A DNA stretch of 64,000 bases, taken from positions 558,001 to 622,000 of the forward strand of contig NZ_WOFH01000001.1 in NCBI RefSeq assembly GCF_009733595.1. The letters run 5' to 3'. Each line of letters opens with the position of its first letter. Positions within the stretch are counted from its first letter, which is position 1. The translations under genes and the position numbers were made by a program. The notes below the pieces were generated by a model. The model was not told where the DNA came from. It did not search any database and worked only from the letters and a program-made list of their open reading frames with translations. Positions 42,253 through 51,719 of the stretch are shown in pieces. The stretch is from Actinomadura litoris. Its GTDB lineage: Bacteria > Actinomycetota > Actinomycetes > Streptosporangiales > Streptosporangiaceae.

Positions 42253-43113
42253 TCACACCCTGTCGGGGCCCGTGGAGCTCAGCGGCACCCCCGTGAACAG
42301 CCCGGGCTTGTACCCCCAGCGCAGAGCACAGGTGAGGATCCGTTGGATCTCGCCCATCGCATCCGAGAGCAACCGTCCTCGCAGCTCGGTCAGATCCTCC
42401 CGCCTGGCCCGATCCTCATAGCCCTGGCCGCCCAGCAGTCCATGCAGTTCCAGGGCCCGCAGCACCCTCTCGGACGCACGGTCGCCGGTGTCCTCGCACA
42501 GCGCGGCGACGCCGACCAGATCGTGGATGTGATCGCTCAGACGCTGCAGTTCGCGCCTGCGCTCATCCGGACTCTCTCCGCCCGCGACCTGCTTGCGCAG
42601 TCGCTGGCAGAAGAACCTCGTCGCCGCGATGATCTCCTCGGGGTCGCGCTCGCCATCCAGCCACTCCGGGTCCTTGAAGCAGCGCCCGGCCCATGACACA
42701 TCGTCATCCGCCAACGATCGTTCGAACCGAAACAGCAGGTAGGCGATGCCGACACTGGCGATCATCATGGTCTGCGTCGGCGCCGACTCAGTGATCTGCC
42801 TGACCTGGACACCCCGCCTGATCTCACCGCCGAGCAGTGCCCCGACCGCCGTCAGTGACGCTCCCGCCCCCCACAAGGGGTGAGGCATGAGCACGGCGAC
42901 ATTTCCCAGCACCGTGGCCGCCGCGCCGATGGTCCCGATGACCGCCAGGGTCCACGGGCGGCTGACCTTGCCGAACATCTTGTGCTGGCCCCGGCAGCGA
43001 AGCTCCAGACAACCAGCGGCCGCCAGGCACGAAAGCACGAACGACAGCGCCCATCCGCCAGTGGTCTCCCATGACAGCCCCAGCATCGCCTGCAGCCTCC
43101 CCATGGCCGGCAC
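42253..43113 (-). CDS. Membrane-anchored hypothetical protein
   Basis: About 286 residues from a GTG at 43113 with AGGGG upstream. The N-terminal third holds three hydrophobic helices (WALSFVLSCLAAAGCLEL, TLAVIGTIGAAATVLGNVAVLM and LTAVGALLGG). The rest is a soluble, charged helical domain with ATRFFCQRLRKQV and RELQRLSDHIHDLVGVAALCEDTG. It has no recognisable catalytic motif or family. Convergent with the XRE gene. It could be an effector of an accessory system, but that is a guess. Confidence 0.6.
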   Translation of the reverse strand: MPAMGRLQAMLGLSWETTGGWALSFVLSCLAAAGCLELRCRGQHKMFGKVSRPWTLAVIGTIGAAATVLGNVAVLMPHPLWGAGASLTAVGALLGGEIRRGVQVRQITESAPTQTMMIASVGIAYLLFRFERSLADDDVSWAGRCFKDPEWLDGERDPEEIIAATRFFCQRLRKQVAGGESPDERRRELQRLSDHIHDLVGVAALCEDTGDRASERVLRALELHGLLGGQGYEDRARREDLTELRGRLLSDAMGEIQRILTCALRWGYKPGLFTGVPLSSTGPDRV

Positions 43114-43197
43114 GTGAGCCCCTGATCGCCCTCCCGTGCGCCCCCGCACGCAATGCGATCACTCACGCGTTGATCGATTGCTTTACTTCATTTTTGC

Positions 43198-43551
43198 CTA
43201 CTCTTTGGTCTCTTTACACCGCATACACTCAGCGTTGTCCAATCGTGGCCGACAAGTCTCGTCCATAGGCGTTTGTCGCACAGATTGCGATCTTTGAAAT
43301 CGCCTCAATACGGTCATTTCTGACATCAATGGAGGGGCGCATATCCGCAGGGTGTGAGATCGCCGGGCCCGCTGAGGGAGCCATTGGGACAGCGGATCAC
43401 ACCGAGTGGTGTCAGATCGCATGGTCCACAACGCCGCCCCTCCACCCGCCATCGCCGCAGCGCCGAGTGCCCCGATCTTGAGGCTCGTCACCTCGACCTC
43501 ACCGGCAAATCCCGCCAGGACGGAGATCACGGTCAGGAGAGCGCCGACCAT
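43198..43551 (-). CDS. Possible small membrane protein
   Basis: The first 45 residues (MVGALLTVISVLAGFAGEVE, then GALGAAAMAGGGAALWTM) have two hydrophobic helices and good third-position GC. The remaining 70 residues look non-coding, so the real protein may be a truncated remnant. The ATG at 43551 has no strong ribosome site. Low confidence. Confidence 0.3.
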   Translation of the reverse strand: MVGALLTVISVLAGFAGEVEVTSLKIGALGAAAMAGGGAALWTMRSDTTRCDPLSQWLPQRARRSHTLRICAPPLMSEMTVLRRFQRSQSVRQTPMDETCRPRLDNAECMRCKETKE

Positions 43552-44623
43552 GCCGGCAATTGCGCGATCACAGGAGGCCGCCGTACGGACTCGCGAGGGG
43601 ACCGAGTGCGGAACTCAGCGATGGTCGCCGGGGTCCCTGGAGGAGAGGAAACGGCCGGTGGCGGCGGTGGGCCTTGTCCAGGAGGCGTGTCCGCGCGTGT
43701 GGGGAGGCTCGCGAGCAGTGCGACGGGACGCGCGGTTCGGTGCAGACCCGGCTGCACCGGATCACGACGAATGCCTACCCGACCGTGCTGAAGTCTCGGG
43801 GCGGCATGCCACTGCCGGCGAGGTTGGCGGACGCGTCGGACCCGCTCGCCCCGGGAGGGCATGCCCGCCTCCGCCCCTGCCCCCGCCGGGGGGCAGGCGA
43901 CTCGGCTGTGGCCGTGATCGACGCGACGAACTCACCCCGACGAGCAGGCCGTACTCGGCAAGCCACTGCGCACGCTTCCGCTTTCCCTGGGCGACCGGGC
44001 TAGGAGCCCTTTAGAGGACCGGTCGACCAACGGCGGCGGCGGGGGGGCCGTGGGGCCGTAGCTCATCGGCCAATGCGGGCCTTGAGCCGGGCGCGGTGAC
44101 CGGGCGGTCTCGGGGGCGGGCCCGCGGACGGTGGCCAAGTCGAGGGGATGGAGCCGGTCGCCTCCGCCGTGGCTCCCCATGCCCGTGAGTATCGCTGGGC
44201 CCTGAAGTCAGCCGTCCCCGCGATGTCCGACGAGCGTGGGCACCGGACGAACGTCCGGTCAGCGCGAATTGCTCAATTATCCCTATTTGCACGATTTGTC
44301 TGCACGGGCTCGGGCCGCACGGCGCAATCCGTCGAGGGCGGCTGGAGGCAGGCACGCTGAGCTGCGCGCGCTCATCGGCCGCTCCCGATCGGCGAGTCGG
44401 CGCCGCCCATTCGACTCAAGATCAACTCTCGGTCAAGGGGCTCGGCATGGCGGACCGCTTCTGGCACACTGCGAACCGTTCGCTACCGAGCAAAACCCTA
44501 TCTAGTGGGGCATTCTGGGGGAAGCAACGACTGCGCGGCACACTCGGGCGGGTGCCCCGCTCAGGCTCCACGAGGCGCGGTTCGGTCGCGCTCGTCAGGT
44601 TCCACGGCGTTCGGAAGGAATCG
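43552..44623. other. Long gene-poor stretch
   Basis: More than one kilobase without a supported gene on either strand; open frames here lack start signals and protein-like composition. It separates the XRE/membrane pair from the helicase and should hold the helicase promoter at its right end. Confidence 0.4.
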
Positions 44624-47600
44624 ATGGCGGAGAAGCAGACCGGGCCGTACCCCGTAGCCCATTTGCAGCGTGCGGTGCGGTTGGAGATCGAGGCCATCCT
44701 GCACGACGACATGACGAATGCGGAGAAATTGTCCCTGCATGACGGTCGACTCGTCCAGCAGTCGGGGTCCGAGCGGGAGTATCTGTTCCTCTGCAAGGGA
44801 TGGAAGGAAGCCTTCGGCAGTAAGGACCTGCTGATCCGGACGTCGCGGTCCCGCGGTCCGTGGGAGCGCGCCGAGGCGACCCGGTCGCCGGACGGGAGGA
44901 TCCGGGTGGCCACGGAGGCCGACCTTGGCGCCCAGCCGGTGAACGCGCAGCTGGTCGAGGACGACACCGCGGGCCTGGTGGCGCTGGCCGAGCGGCTGGA
45001 GCAGACGGGCACCAGCGCGCCAGGGGTGAACCTCACCGCCGCGGGGTGGCTGGTCGACCAGGGCAAGCCGAAGATCGGCCGCTGCTCCGACACGGAGCGG
45101 TTCGTCCCGGGGTACCGGAACCGCCGGTTGAACACCCGGCAGCGGCAGGCCGTGGAACGGGCGCTCGACAGCGAGCTGACCTTCGTCTGGGGGCCGCCGG
45201 GCACCGGGAAGACCGACGTGGTCGCGAGCATCGTGGAGGGCTGTTACCGGCAGGGCCTGCGCGTGCTCTTCCTGGCGCCCACGCACGTCGCGGTCGACCA
45301 GGCACTGCTGCGGATGTGCGACCTGCTCGCCCGGGAACCCGAATTCGGGTCGGGGCTGGTGCAGCGCGCCGGGGACATCGCCGTCGCGTCCCTCGCCGCG
45401 AAGTACGGGGAGCAGATCGACCGGGGCCGCATCGCCGAAAGGCTGACGGGCGAGTTGGACGCCGAGATCGCACAGATCACGCCGGAACTCGCGGGGGTGC
45501 GCGCGGGCATCGCCCGCCACGACGAGGCGACGCGTGCCGTCAACGGGCGCCAGGAGCTCGGGCAGCGGCTGGTGGCCGCCCACCGGTCCGTCCTCGACGC
45601 CGAGGCGGCGGTGAACACCGCCGCCGCGCAGATCGCCCGGGTCCGGGAGCAGATCGACCGCATCGGGCCTCCGTCCGGGATGTTCGCTCAACGCAAGCAG
45701 GCGAAGCTGGACGCGCTCGACAGCGATCTGTACCACCACCGCCATGCTTTGGAGACCGGCCGGCAGCGGCTTGGAGCCGCCCGCGCGGACTCCCAGCGTT
45801 GCGAATCCGAGCTGGCCGCCATCACAGCGGCCTTGCCGAGCCTCCTGGCCCGGGTGGAGGGCCTGGCCCCGGTCGCGCGGCTGCGCGAGGACGCCGACCG
45901 GTTGCAGCACCGGCTCGACCATCTGCGCAAGGAACTCCAGAGGATCGCGGACACCGTGCGGAGCCGCTGCCGGATCCTGGGCACGACGGTGTCCAAGGCG
46001 GTGCAGACCCGCCGGCTGATGGACGAGATCGACGTCGTGGTCATCGACGAGGCCGGGATGGTGAACCTGCCGTCCGCCTGGTACACGGCGGGCCTGGCCC
46101 GCAAGCGGGTCGTGCTGGCCGGCGACTTCCGGCAGTTGCCCGCCGTCACACGCGGTTCGAACAACCGCGGGGCATCGCCCCAGGACAAGGAGCACTCGCG
46201 GCTGTGGATGGACCGGGACGCGTTCCACGCCGCGGGGCTCGTCGATCCGCACGGCGGCGCCCGCGTCGGCGACACCAGGATGGTCGCGCTCAACGAGCAG
46301 TACCGCATGCGCCGGGCGATCTGCGCCGTGGTGAACGAGGTCGCGTATCCGGACGCGCCGCTGCTGACCGGCAGGGAGGAGGGGACACGGCTGCCGTCCT
46401 CACCACTGATCGAGAGCCCGCTGGTGCTCGTCGACACCTCCAGCCGCGTCCCGGACCGGGGAAGGCGGAACGCCCACACCACCAACGCCGTCCACGAAGC
46501 CGTGATCCACGAGCTGATCCGGGGCTTGCAGTACGACACCGTGCTGCCCGCCCGCAAGCACACCGGGCTCGCCGAGGGGGAGGGGGCGGCCGACCGGCTC
46601 GCCGTCATCTGCCCTTACAAGAACCAGAAGAAGGCGCTGAACACGAGCCTCGCCCACCGCTTCGGCGAGACCTACGACGGTGTGGTGGACACCGTCCACC
46701 GCTTCCAGGGAAGCCAGCGTCCGCTGGTGGTGATCGACACCGTCGCGGGAGCCGGTGACCGGCTCGGCTACTTCTACGAGGGCCTCGGGCTGGCCTCGGC
46801 CACCTGCCGGCTGCTGAACGTCGCGCTGAGCCGCGCGCAGGACCATCTCGTCCTGGTCGCCAACACCGAGTTCATGCACCGCGGGCTCAGCCGCACGAGC
46901 GAGGCCGCCCGCATGCTCGCGCACTTCGAGAAGCACGCCCAGCGGCTCCCGGTCGAGGACCTCGTCCCGGTGCGCAGCGCCGCCGACCTGGGCGGCCTGG
47001 CCCCCGAGGAACTGGCGCGCCCCGCGTTCTTCCCCGCCGACGAGGTCTCCCGCGCCGTGGAATGGGACATCGCGCAGGCCCGCCAGAGCATCGACATCTA
47101 CTGCGCCTTCCTCGCCCCGGCCCCGGTGCGGTACTGGCTCCGGCATCTCGCGCCGCGGATCGCCGACGGCACACGCGTCACCGTCCACACCCGGCGACAG
47201 GAACCCGGCACGAAGGACGCCGACCTCGTCGCGGCGATGCAGGCGGCCGGCTGCCGCATCGAGGCCCGCGAGCGCATGCACGAGAAGGTCCTGATCGTCG
47301 ACGACACCGTCCTCTGGCACGGCTCCCTGAACCTCCTGGCCCACGGCGGCTCGACCGACCTGATGATGCGGATCACCGACCCGACGGCGTGCGAACGGGT
47401 ACGGCGCATCGTCGACCGCGCCCGCATGGACCGTCCCGCCCGTCCCGGGCCCCCGGCGCCCCGCCGATCCTCGAACAACGGCATCTCCCCCGGCGACGTG
47501 GTCGACGGCCGCCTCTACCTGAACGTTCCCTACGAGGAGAAGGACGAGGCGAAGCGCCTGGTAAAGGCGAGATGGGACCCCAAAAACCAGCTCTGGCACG

Positions 47601-47656
47601 TCGCGGCGGCCACGCCGAGAACACACCTGACCCGCTGGCTCCCCAAATCCCCTTGA
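44624..47656 (+). CDS. SF1 helicase - phospholipase D - DUF5710 protein
   Basis: 1010 residues from ATG 44624, with GGAAGGA five bases upstream. The UPF1-like SF1 helicase has Walker A WGPPGTGKTD (about 188-197), a coiled-coil insert (about 280-450), Walker B VVVIDEAGMVNLP, GDFRQLPAV, and late motifs NEQYRM, TVHRFQGSQ and NVALSRAQ. A phospholipase-D-type nuclease domain follows with HEKVLIVDD (HxKx4D, about 885) and GSLNLL. The last 45 residues (LYLNVPYEEKDEAKRLVKARWD) are DUF5710. Helicase-PLD fusions are frequent in phage-defence islands, so a nucleic-acid-degrading defence role is likely but not proved. It is monocistronic. Confidence 0.88.
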   Translation: MAEKQTGPYPVAHLQRAVRLEIEAILHDDMTNAEKLSLHDGRLVQQSGSEREYLFLCKGWKEAFGSKDLLIRTSRSRGPWERAEATRSPDGRIRVATEADLGAQPVNAQLVEDDTAGLVALAERLEQTGTSAPGVNLTAAGWLVDQGKPKIGRCSDTERFVPGYRNRRLNTRQRQAVERALDSELTFVWGPPGTGKTDVVASIVEGCYRQGLRVLFLAPTHVAVDQALLRMCDLLAREPEFGSGLVQRAGDIAVASLAAKYGEQIDRGRIAERLTGELDAEIAQITPELAGVRAGIARHDEATRAVNGRQELGQRLVAAHRSVLDAEAAVNTAAAQIARVREQIDRIGPPSGMFAQRKQAKLDALDSDLYHHRHALETGRQRLGAARADSQRCESELAAITAALPSLLARVEGLAPVARLREDADRLQHRLDHLRKELQRIADTVRSRCRILGTTVSKAVQTRRLMDEIDVVVIDEAGMVNLPSAWYTAGLARKRVVLAGDFRQLPAVTRGSNNRGASPQDKEHSRLWMDRDAFHAAGLVDPHGGARVGDTRMVALNEQYRMRRAICAVVNEVAYPDAPLLTGREEGTRLPSSPLIESPLVLVDTSSRVPDRGRRNAHTTNAVHEAVIHELIRGLQYDTVLPARKHTGLAEGEGAADRLAVICPYKNQKKALNTSLAHRFGETYDGVVDTVHRFQGSQRPLVVIDTVAGAGDRLGYFYEGLGLASATCRLLNVALSRAQDHLVLVANTEFMHRGLSRTSEAARMLAHFEKHAQRLPVEDLVPVRSAADLGGLAPEELARPAFFPADEVSRAVEWDIAQARQSIDIYCAFLAPAPVRYWLRHLAPRIADGTRVTVHTRRQEPGTKDADLVAAMQAAGCRIEARERMHEKVLIVDDTVLWHGSLNLLAHGGSTDLMMRITDPTACERVRRIVDRARMDRPARPGPPAPRRSSNNGISPGDVVDGRLYLNVPYEEKDEAKRLVKARWDPKNQLWHVAAATPRTHLTRWLPKSP

Positions 47657-47737
47657 ACCGCACCTCGCGCTGCCCGACCACGTGCTCGACGGGCACGGAG
47701 CATCGATCCAGGAGAAGGGCGTCTTTCTCACGCACTT

Positions 47738-47762
47738 GAAAGTGCCTTTTGTAGGCCCTTTC
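47738..47762. terminator. Weak hairpin between convergent genes
   Basis: GAAAGTGCC (47738-47746) and GGCCCTTTC (47754-47762) pair with one mismatch. It sits between the helicase stop (47656) and the HxlR stop (47945). The rest of 47657-47944 is featureless. Confidence 0.4.
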
Positions 47763-47944
47763 TCAGTCACTCATGATGGTGTTACGCACTACCAGTGAGG
47801 TGAGGAAGATGGTGGAGAAGGCGGCAGGCCGGTTCAAGATCATGAGACGATCCGTCGAGCCGGACCCGGACGCACGATCCCGGCACCGGGGTGTGCCGCG
47901 TCCACACCGTCCACGAGACAACGGACCGATCTGCCGCCGACGGC

Positions 47945-48367
47945 TCAGCCCGTCGGCGCGCTGACCGCGGCCTTGGCCCGGCCTACTCCGGTCAGCTCGC
48001 TGGCGGCCCGGTTGCCGGCGATCTCGCCGTGGTGGGCGACGGCCCAGTCGGCCATCGCCATCACCGCGTCGATCAGCGACCGGCCCAGGTCCGTCAGCGC
48101 GTACTCCACTCGCGGCGGGACCTCGGCGTACGCGGTCCGCGTGACCAGGCCGTCGCGCTCCAGATGCTTGAGCGTCTGGGTCAGCATCCGCTGGGAGATC
48201 CCGGGGATGCTCGCCTGCAGGTCGGAGTAGCGCAGCGAGCCGGCGCCCAGAGTGCTGACGGTCAGCACCGTCCATTTGTCGCCGATGCGGTCGAGCACCT
48301 CACGGATGAAGGCGCTGCTCTCGGGCCATTCCCCGCACGGACCACTGATCTGTCGCGCCGGCGCCAT
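47945..48367 (-). CDS. HxlR-family transcriptional regulator
   Basis: 140 residues from ATG 48367, with AGAGGTG nearby; a GTG nine bases upstream is possible. The winged helix shows IGDKWTVLTVSTLGAGSLRY, SDLQASIPGISQRMLTQTLK and LERDGLVTRTAYAEVPPRVEY, the full HxlR signature. The Cys in GPCGEW near the N-terminus may be redox-sensitive as in related QorR/YodB types. It is divergent from the FAD-monooxygenase gene, which it probably represses until an aromatic or quinone inducer appears. Confidence 0.9.
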   Translation of the reverse strand: MAPARQISGPCGEWPESSAFIREVLDRIGDKWTVLTVSTLGAGSLRYSDLQASIPGISQRMLTQTLKHLERDGLVTRTAYAEVPPRVEYALTDLGRSLIDAVMAMADWAVAHHGEIAGNRAASELTGVGRAKAAVSAPTG

Positions 48368-48499
48368 CTCGATCACCTCTCATCCGAATGCAACCGCACC
48401 ACCAGTATGTAACGCCCGCGAGGCGTCCACGCACCCGTGCACGGCTCCGGCGGATCACCGGAGCGCGCTCTCCAACCACTCTGAAAAGGAATTCCACCC

Positions 48500-49903
48500 A
48501 TGTCTTTGAACGCACACGACACCATCGTGGTCGGCGCGGGCCCGGCCGGGCTGTGGACGGCGGCGGAGCTGGCCCTGGGCGGCGGGCGGCCGCTGGTCCT
48601 GGAACGGGCCGAGCGGCGCAGCCCGCACTCGAAGGCGCTGGCCGTCCACCCGCGCACGATCGAGGTGCTGGCGATGCGCGGGCAGGAGCGGGCCTTCCTC
48701 GACGGCGGGCTGCCCGTCCCGGACGGGCATTTCGGCATGCTGCCCGCCCGCCTGGACTTCCGCGGCCTGGCCACGCCGTTCCGGTTCCTGCTCGCGCACC
48801 CGCAACTGCGCACCGAGGAGCTGCTCGAACAGCACGCCCTGACCCTCGGGGTGGTGATCCGGCGCGGGCACCAGGTGTCCGGGCTGAGCCAGGACGAACA
48901 GGGCGTGACGCTGCGGGTCGACGGGCCGGACGGCGAGTACGAGATCACCGCGGACCACGTGGTCGGGGCGGACGGGGCGGGCAGCACCGTGCGCCGGGCG
49001 GCGGGCATCGACTTCCCCGGCACCGACTCGACCGTCTTCGGCTTCCTCGGTGACGTCGAACTGGACGACCCGCCAGACCGGCTGGGCTTCTGGCACAACG
49101 AGCACGGCGCGCTGATCGTGGCCCCGATCCCTGGCGGGCTCTACCGCGTCACCGGGTACGCCCCGTCAGATCCCACGCCGACCCTGGAGTCCCTGCGGGA
49201 GACGACGAAGCGGATCGCGGGCACGGACTTCGGCATGCACTCCCCCGCGTGGCTGTCCCGTTTCGGCAACGCCACCAGGCTCGCGGCGGAGTACCGGAGG
49301 GGCCGGGTGTTCCTGGCGGGCGACGCCGCGCACATGCACTTCCCGGCGGGCGGCGTCGGGCTGAACGTGGGAGTGCAGGACGCGATGAACCTGGGCTGGA
49401 AGCTCGCCGCCGTCCAGCGGGGCCGGGCGGACGCGGCCCTGCTGGACACCTACCACTCGGAACGCCACCCCGTCGGCGCGGCCCTGGGCGAGCACACCAA
49501 GGCCCAGACCGCCCTGATCACCGCCACGACCGAGGAGGGCCGGTCCCTGCGCCGGTTCATGGCCGATCTGCTGCGAACCCATCCCGACGTGGCGACCGCG
49601 CTGGCCGACACGCTGACCGCGCTGGACGTGCGCTATCCGGGCGCCCATCCCCTGGCAGGCCGGCGCCTCCCGGCCACCCGCGAACAACTGCACCTGTTGC
49701 GCGAGGGCCGCCCGGTGCTGCTGGCCCAGGATGCCGGCCCGGCGATGAAGGACCTGGCCATGAGCGCCGACCTCCATCTGTACGAGACCGAACTGCCCTG
49801 GCCCACGGCCGCCGTGCTGATGCGCCCGGACGGACATGTGTGGGCCGCCGGGGACACTGCGGGAGAGTTGGCGGACGCCATGGCGGAACTGCCCCTGACC
49901 TGA
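48500..49903 (+). CDS. FAD-dependent aromatic monooxygenase
   Basis: 467 residues. The FAD Rossmann motif IVVGAGPAGLWTA is at 9-21, the dual-binding DG motif HVVGADGAGSTVRRAAG near 153-169, and the GD motif RVFLAGDAAHMHFPAGGVGLN near 270-290. The C-terminal thioredoxin-like domain is present but short. These are class A flavoprotein hydroxylases acting on phenols, polyketides or rifampicin-type drugs (PheA/TfdB, Rox-like). It needs NAD(P)H and oxygen. AAAGGAATTCC provides the ribosome site. Single gene with divergent HxlR control. Confidence 0.9.
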   Translation: MSLNAHDTIVVGAGPAGLWTAAELALGGGRPLVLERAERRSPHSKALAVHPRTIEVLAMRGQERAFLDGGLPVPDGHFGMLPARLDFRGLATPFRFLLAHPQLRTEELLEQHALTLGVVIRRGHQVSGLSQDEQGVTLRVDGPDGEYEITADHVVGADGAGSTVRRAAGIDFPGTDSTVFGFLGDVELDDPPDRLGFWHNEHGALIVAPIPGGLYRVTGYAPSDPTPTLESLRETTKRIAGTDFGMHSPAWLSRFGNATRLAAEYRRGRVFLAGDAAHMHFPAGGVGLNVGVQDAMNLGWKLAAVQRGRADAALLDTYHSERHPVGAALGEHTKAQTALITATTEEGRSLRRFMADLLRTHPDVATALADTLTALDVRYPGAHPLAGRRLPATREQLHLLREGRPVLLAQDAGPAMKDLAMSADLHLYETELPWPTAAVLMRPDGHVWAAGDTAGELADAMAELPLT

Positions 49904-49914
49904 CGGAAAGCGCC

Positions 49915-49940
49915 GGCCCCCGGGAAAGTCCCCGGGGGCC
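49915..49940. terminator. Terminator between convergent genes
   Basis: GGCCCCCGGG (49915-49924), loop AAAGTC, CCCGGGGGCC (49931-49940), a perfect 10-bp stem 12 bases after the monooxygenase stop. Confidence 0.75.
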
Positions 49941-49990
49941 GCGGGACCGGGGGCGCATATCGCCCACGTCCCGGCCTTCGACCACCTAGG

Positions 49991-51013
49991 TCACGAAGCG
50001 CTTCGTGAGGCGACGAAGGTGTACTCGCCGAGCAGAATGAACCGACCCGGCTCCGCGGCCTCCTGCGCGCCGGTGAGGGGGACGGCGAGTCGGTGTTCGA
50101 GCGTGCCGGGACTGCTGGTCACCGGGTTGTAGGCGCGCAGCATGAGCGTGGCGTCACACGGAAGGGGCTGGGAGAACTCGACCACCACCGTGACCGTCCC
50201 GGAATAGTGGGGAGGCAGAGTGATCGAGCGGGAGTACACCTCGTCCTCGCCGGGCGCGTAGATCTGTACCGGCGGCAGAACGAACGGGAACCGCTGGTCG
50301 GTGCTGGAGAAGACGGCGGTGCCGTCGGGCAGGTGGGTTCCCGATACGCCGAAGACGTACTTGGTCGGGGTGTCGTTGAGGTTCCCGATGGTCAGGCTGG
50401 TCAGGACGTACCTTCGCTGCTCGCACGGGATGACGTCGATGTTGCGCCAGCAGACATCGGGGTTGTTCTTGACCCAGTTGACGTAGTCGACGTTGGAGTT
50501 GAAGACCGGTAGTCGCGGGGGCATGGGGTGGGCGGGCGTGTCCACCGTGCCGATCATGCAGTAGTGGCCCGGTGGCAGCCGGTTCGGTAGGACGAAGGCG
50601 TTCGCGCTGACACAGATCTGTCCGGGAGCGATCTGCCTGGAGCCGCCGCGCGCGACGAACGGCACGGTGAGGTCGCCGCTCTCCGCGTAGATCGGATGCC
50701 AGGCCCGCGGATCCAGGAACAGTCCGCCGGCGGCGTAGTAGAGCCTGACGTGACCGGACGCGGGGCAGCCGCTTCTCAGGCTCTTTCCGCGCACATAGAC
50801 GCGGTTGAGCCCCCCGTACACAATGGGGTGGCGAACCCCGAGGTCGGGACCGTTGTAGCTGGATTCCAGCAGGTCGAAGTCGAGGATGTCGCTGCCGAAG
50901 GGGATGAGGTCGGGGGACCGCCACATGGGGTCGGGTGTGGGAGTCTGCCCCTGGTCCTGGAAGTTGTCCCTGACCAGGATGTCGTCCCATCCGGCCTTCT
51001 GTTCAACGGGCAC
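49991..51013 (-). CDS. Hypothetical beta-sandwich protein
   Basis: 340 residues from GTG 51013 with GGGAGG seven bases upstream. It starts PVEQKAGWDDILVRDNFQDQ, then SPDLIPFGSDIL, and has YGGLNRVYVRGKSL, GHYCMIGTVDTPAHP and VCWRNIDVIP, ending with a beta-rich RSITLPPHYSGTVTVVVEF domain. The layout suggests two immunoglobulin or CARDB-like beta domains. There is no signal peptide. Similar proteins with a RVYVRGKNL motif occur in other actinomycetes and are unnamed. Function is unknown; roles in contractile or toxin-like particles cannot be judged from sequence. Confidence 0.65.
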   Translation of the reverse strand: MPVEQKAGWDDILVRDNFQDQGQTPTPDPMWRSPDLIPFGSDILDFDLLESSYNGPDLGVRHPIVYGGLNRVYVRGKSLRSGCPASGHVRLYYAAGGLFLDPRAWHPIYAESGDLTVPFVARGGSRQIAPGQICVSANAFVLPNRLPPGHYCMIGTVDTPAHPMPPRLPVFNSNVDYVNWVKNNPDVCWRNIDVIPCEQRRYVLTSLTIGNLNDTPTKYVFGVSGTHLPDGTAVFSSTDQRFPFVLPPVQIYAPGEDEVYSRSITLPPHYSGTVTVVVEFSQPLPCDATLMLRAYNPVTSSPGTLEHRLAVPLTGAQEAAEPGRFILLGEYTFVASRSAS

Positions 51014-51589
51014 GGTGCCTCCCTGATCGTGGTGCCGCCCCTGTTCGGGGGCCGGGGCTTCCTCAACTCTCGTCCGCGGTAAGCGGGGGAGGCCATACCG
51101 GTCAGGGAAACGGAGGGTTACCGCAAGGACACACATTTCCTGTTGCATGGTTTTAAAGGCGTTCCGAATCAGCCTTACCCACATCACTCGCGAACAAAAG
51201 AAGCCGCCGTGCGGCTTTGGCCACCCGGAATTTGAGAACGCCGAGCCTGCCAGTAGGAAGTGGCACCCAGGGAGGGGTGGTCCCTTGGGTCCGAAAAGGG
51301 AGAACGAGCCGGATGCCTACAGGCCGCCACAGCGGGCCGCGTCTTCTTTGAGGAATGGGACACGTACTCACACCGGCCCCATTGCCATGGTCCTTCCGGG
51401 AGCCGTCGGCGGCGGGGTGGCAAATTCGTTAACGCAGAGCAAGAGTTTCCGACTTTTCGACACCCCAACGCGCGCGCGGGTGCGGATGGCGGGCCTGATC
51501 GGCGTCTCCGGGGAGCGGCGGCCCGACCTCGCCGGGTAAGGGTCCCGCGGATTCTGAGGTCGGAGGGGCCGGCGCTGGCGTCGCGCGGG

Positions 51590-51631
51590 CCTGGGGACCG
51601 GCCCCCGCGCGAGCGGGGGCCGGTCCCCAGG
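51590..51631. terminator. Perfect 19-bp hairpin
   Basis: CCTGGGGACCGGCCCCCGC (51590-51608), loop GCGA, GCGGGGGCCGGTCCCCAGG (51613-51631). It lies 89 bases downstream of the esterase stop on the minus strand. It has no T-run but is exceptionally stable. The rest of 51014-51719 holds no supported gene. Confidence 0.7.
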
Positions 51632-51719
51632 CGGATGGTCCCGTGATGGAGCGGAAGGGCCCGTCGGTCCTCGGCGCTTCCTGGTTCGTACGTGCGCCGG
51701 CTGTCTTACTTCGTTCTGG

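Noticed and set aside
43552..44446. Several open frames of 60-150 residues on both strands
   Set aside because: No ribosome sites, family motifs or coherent codon usage; left as non-coding.
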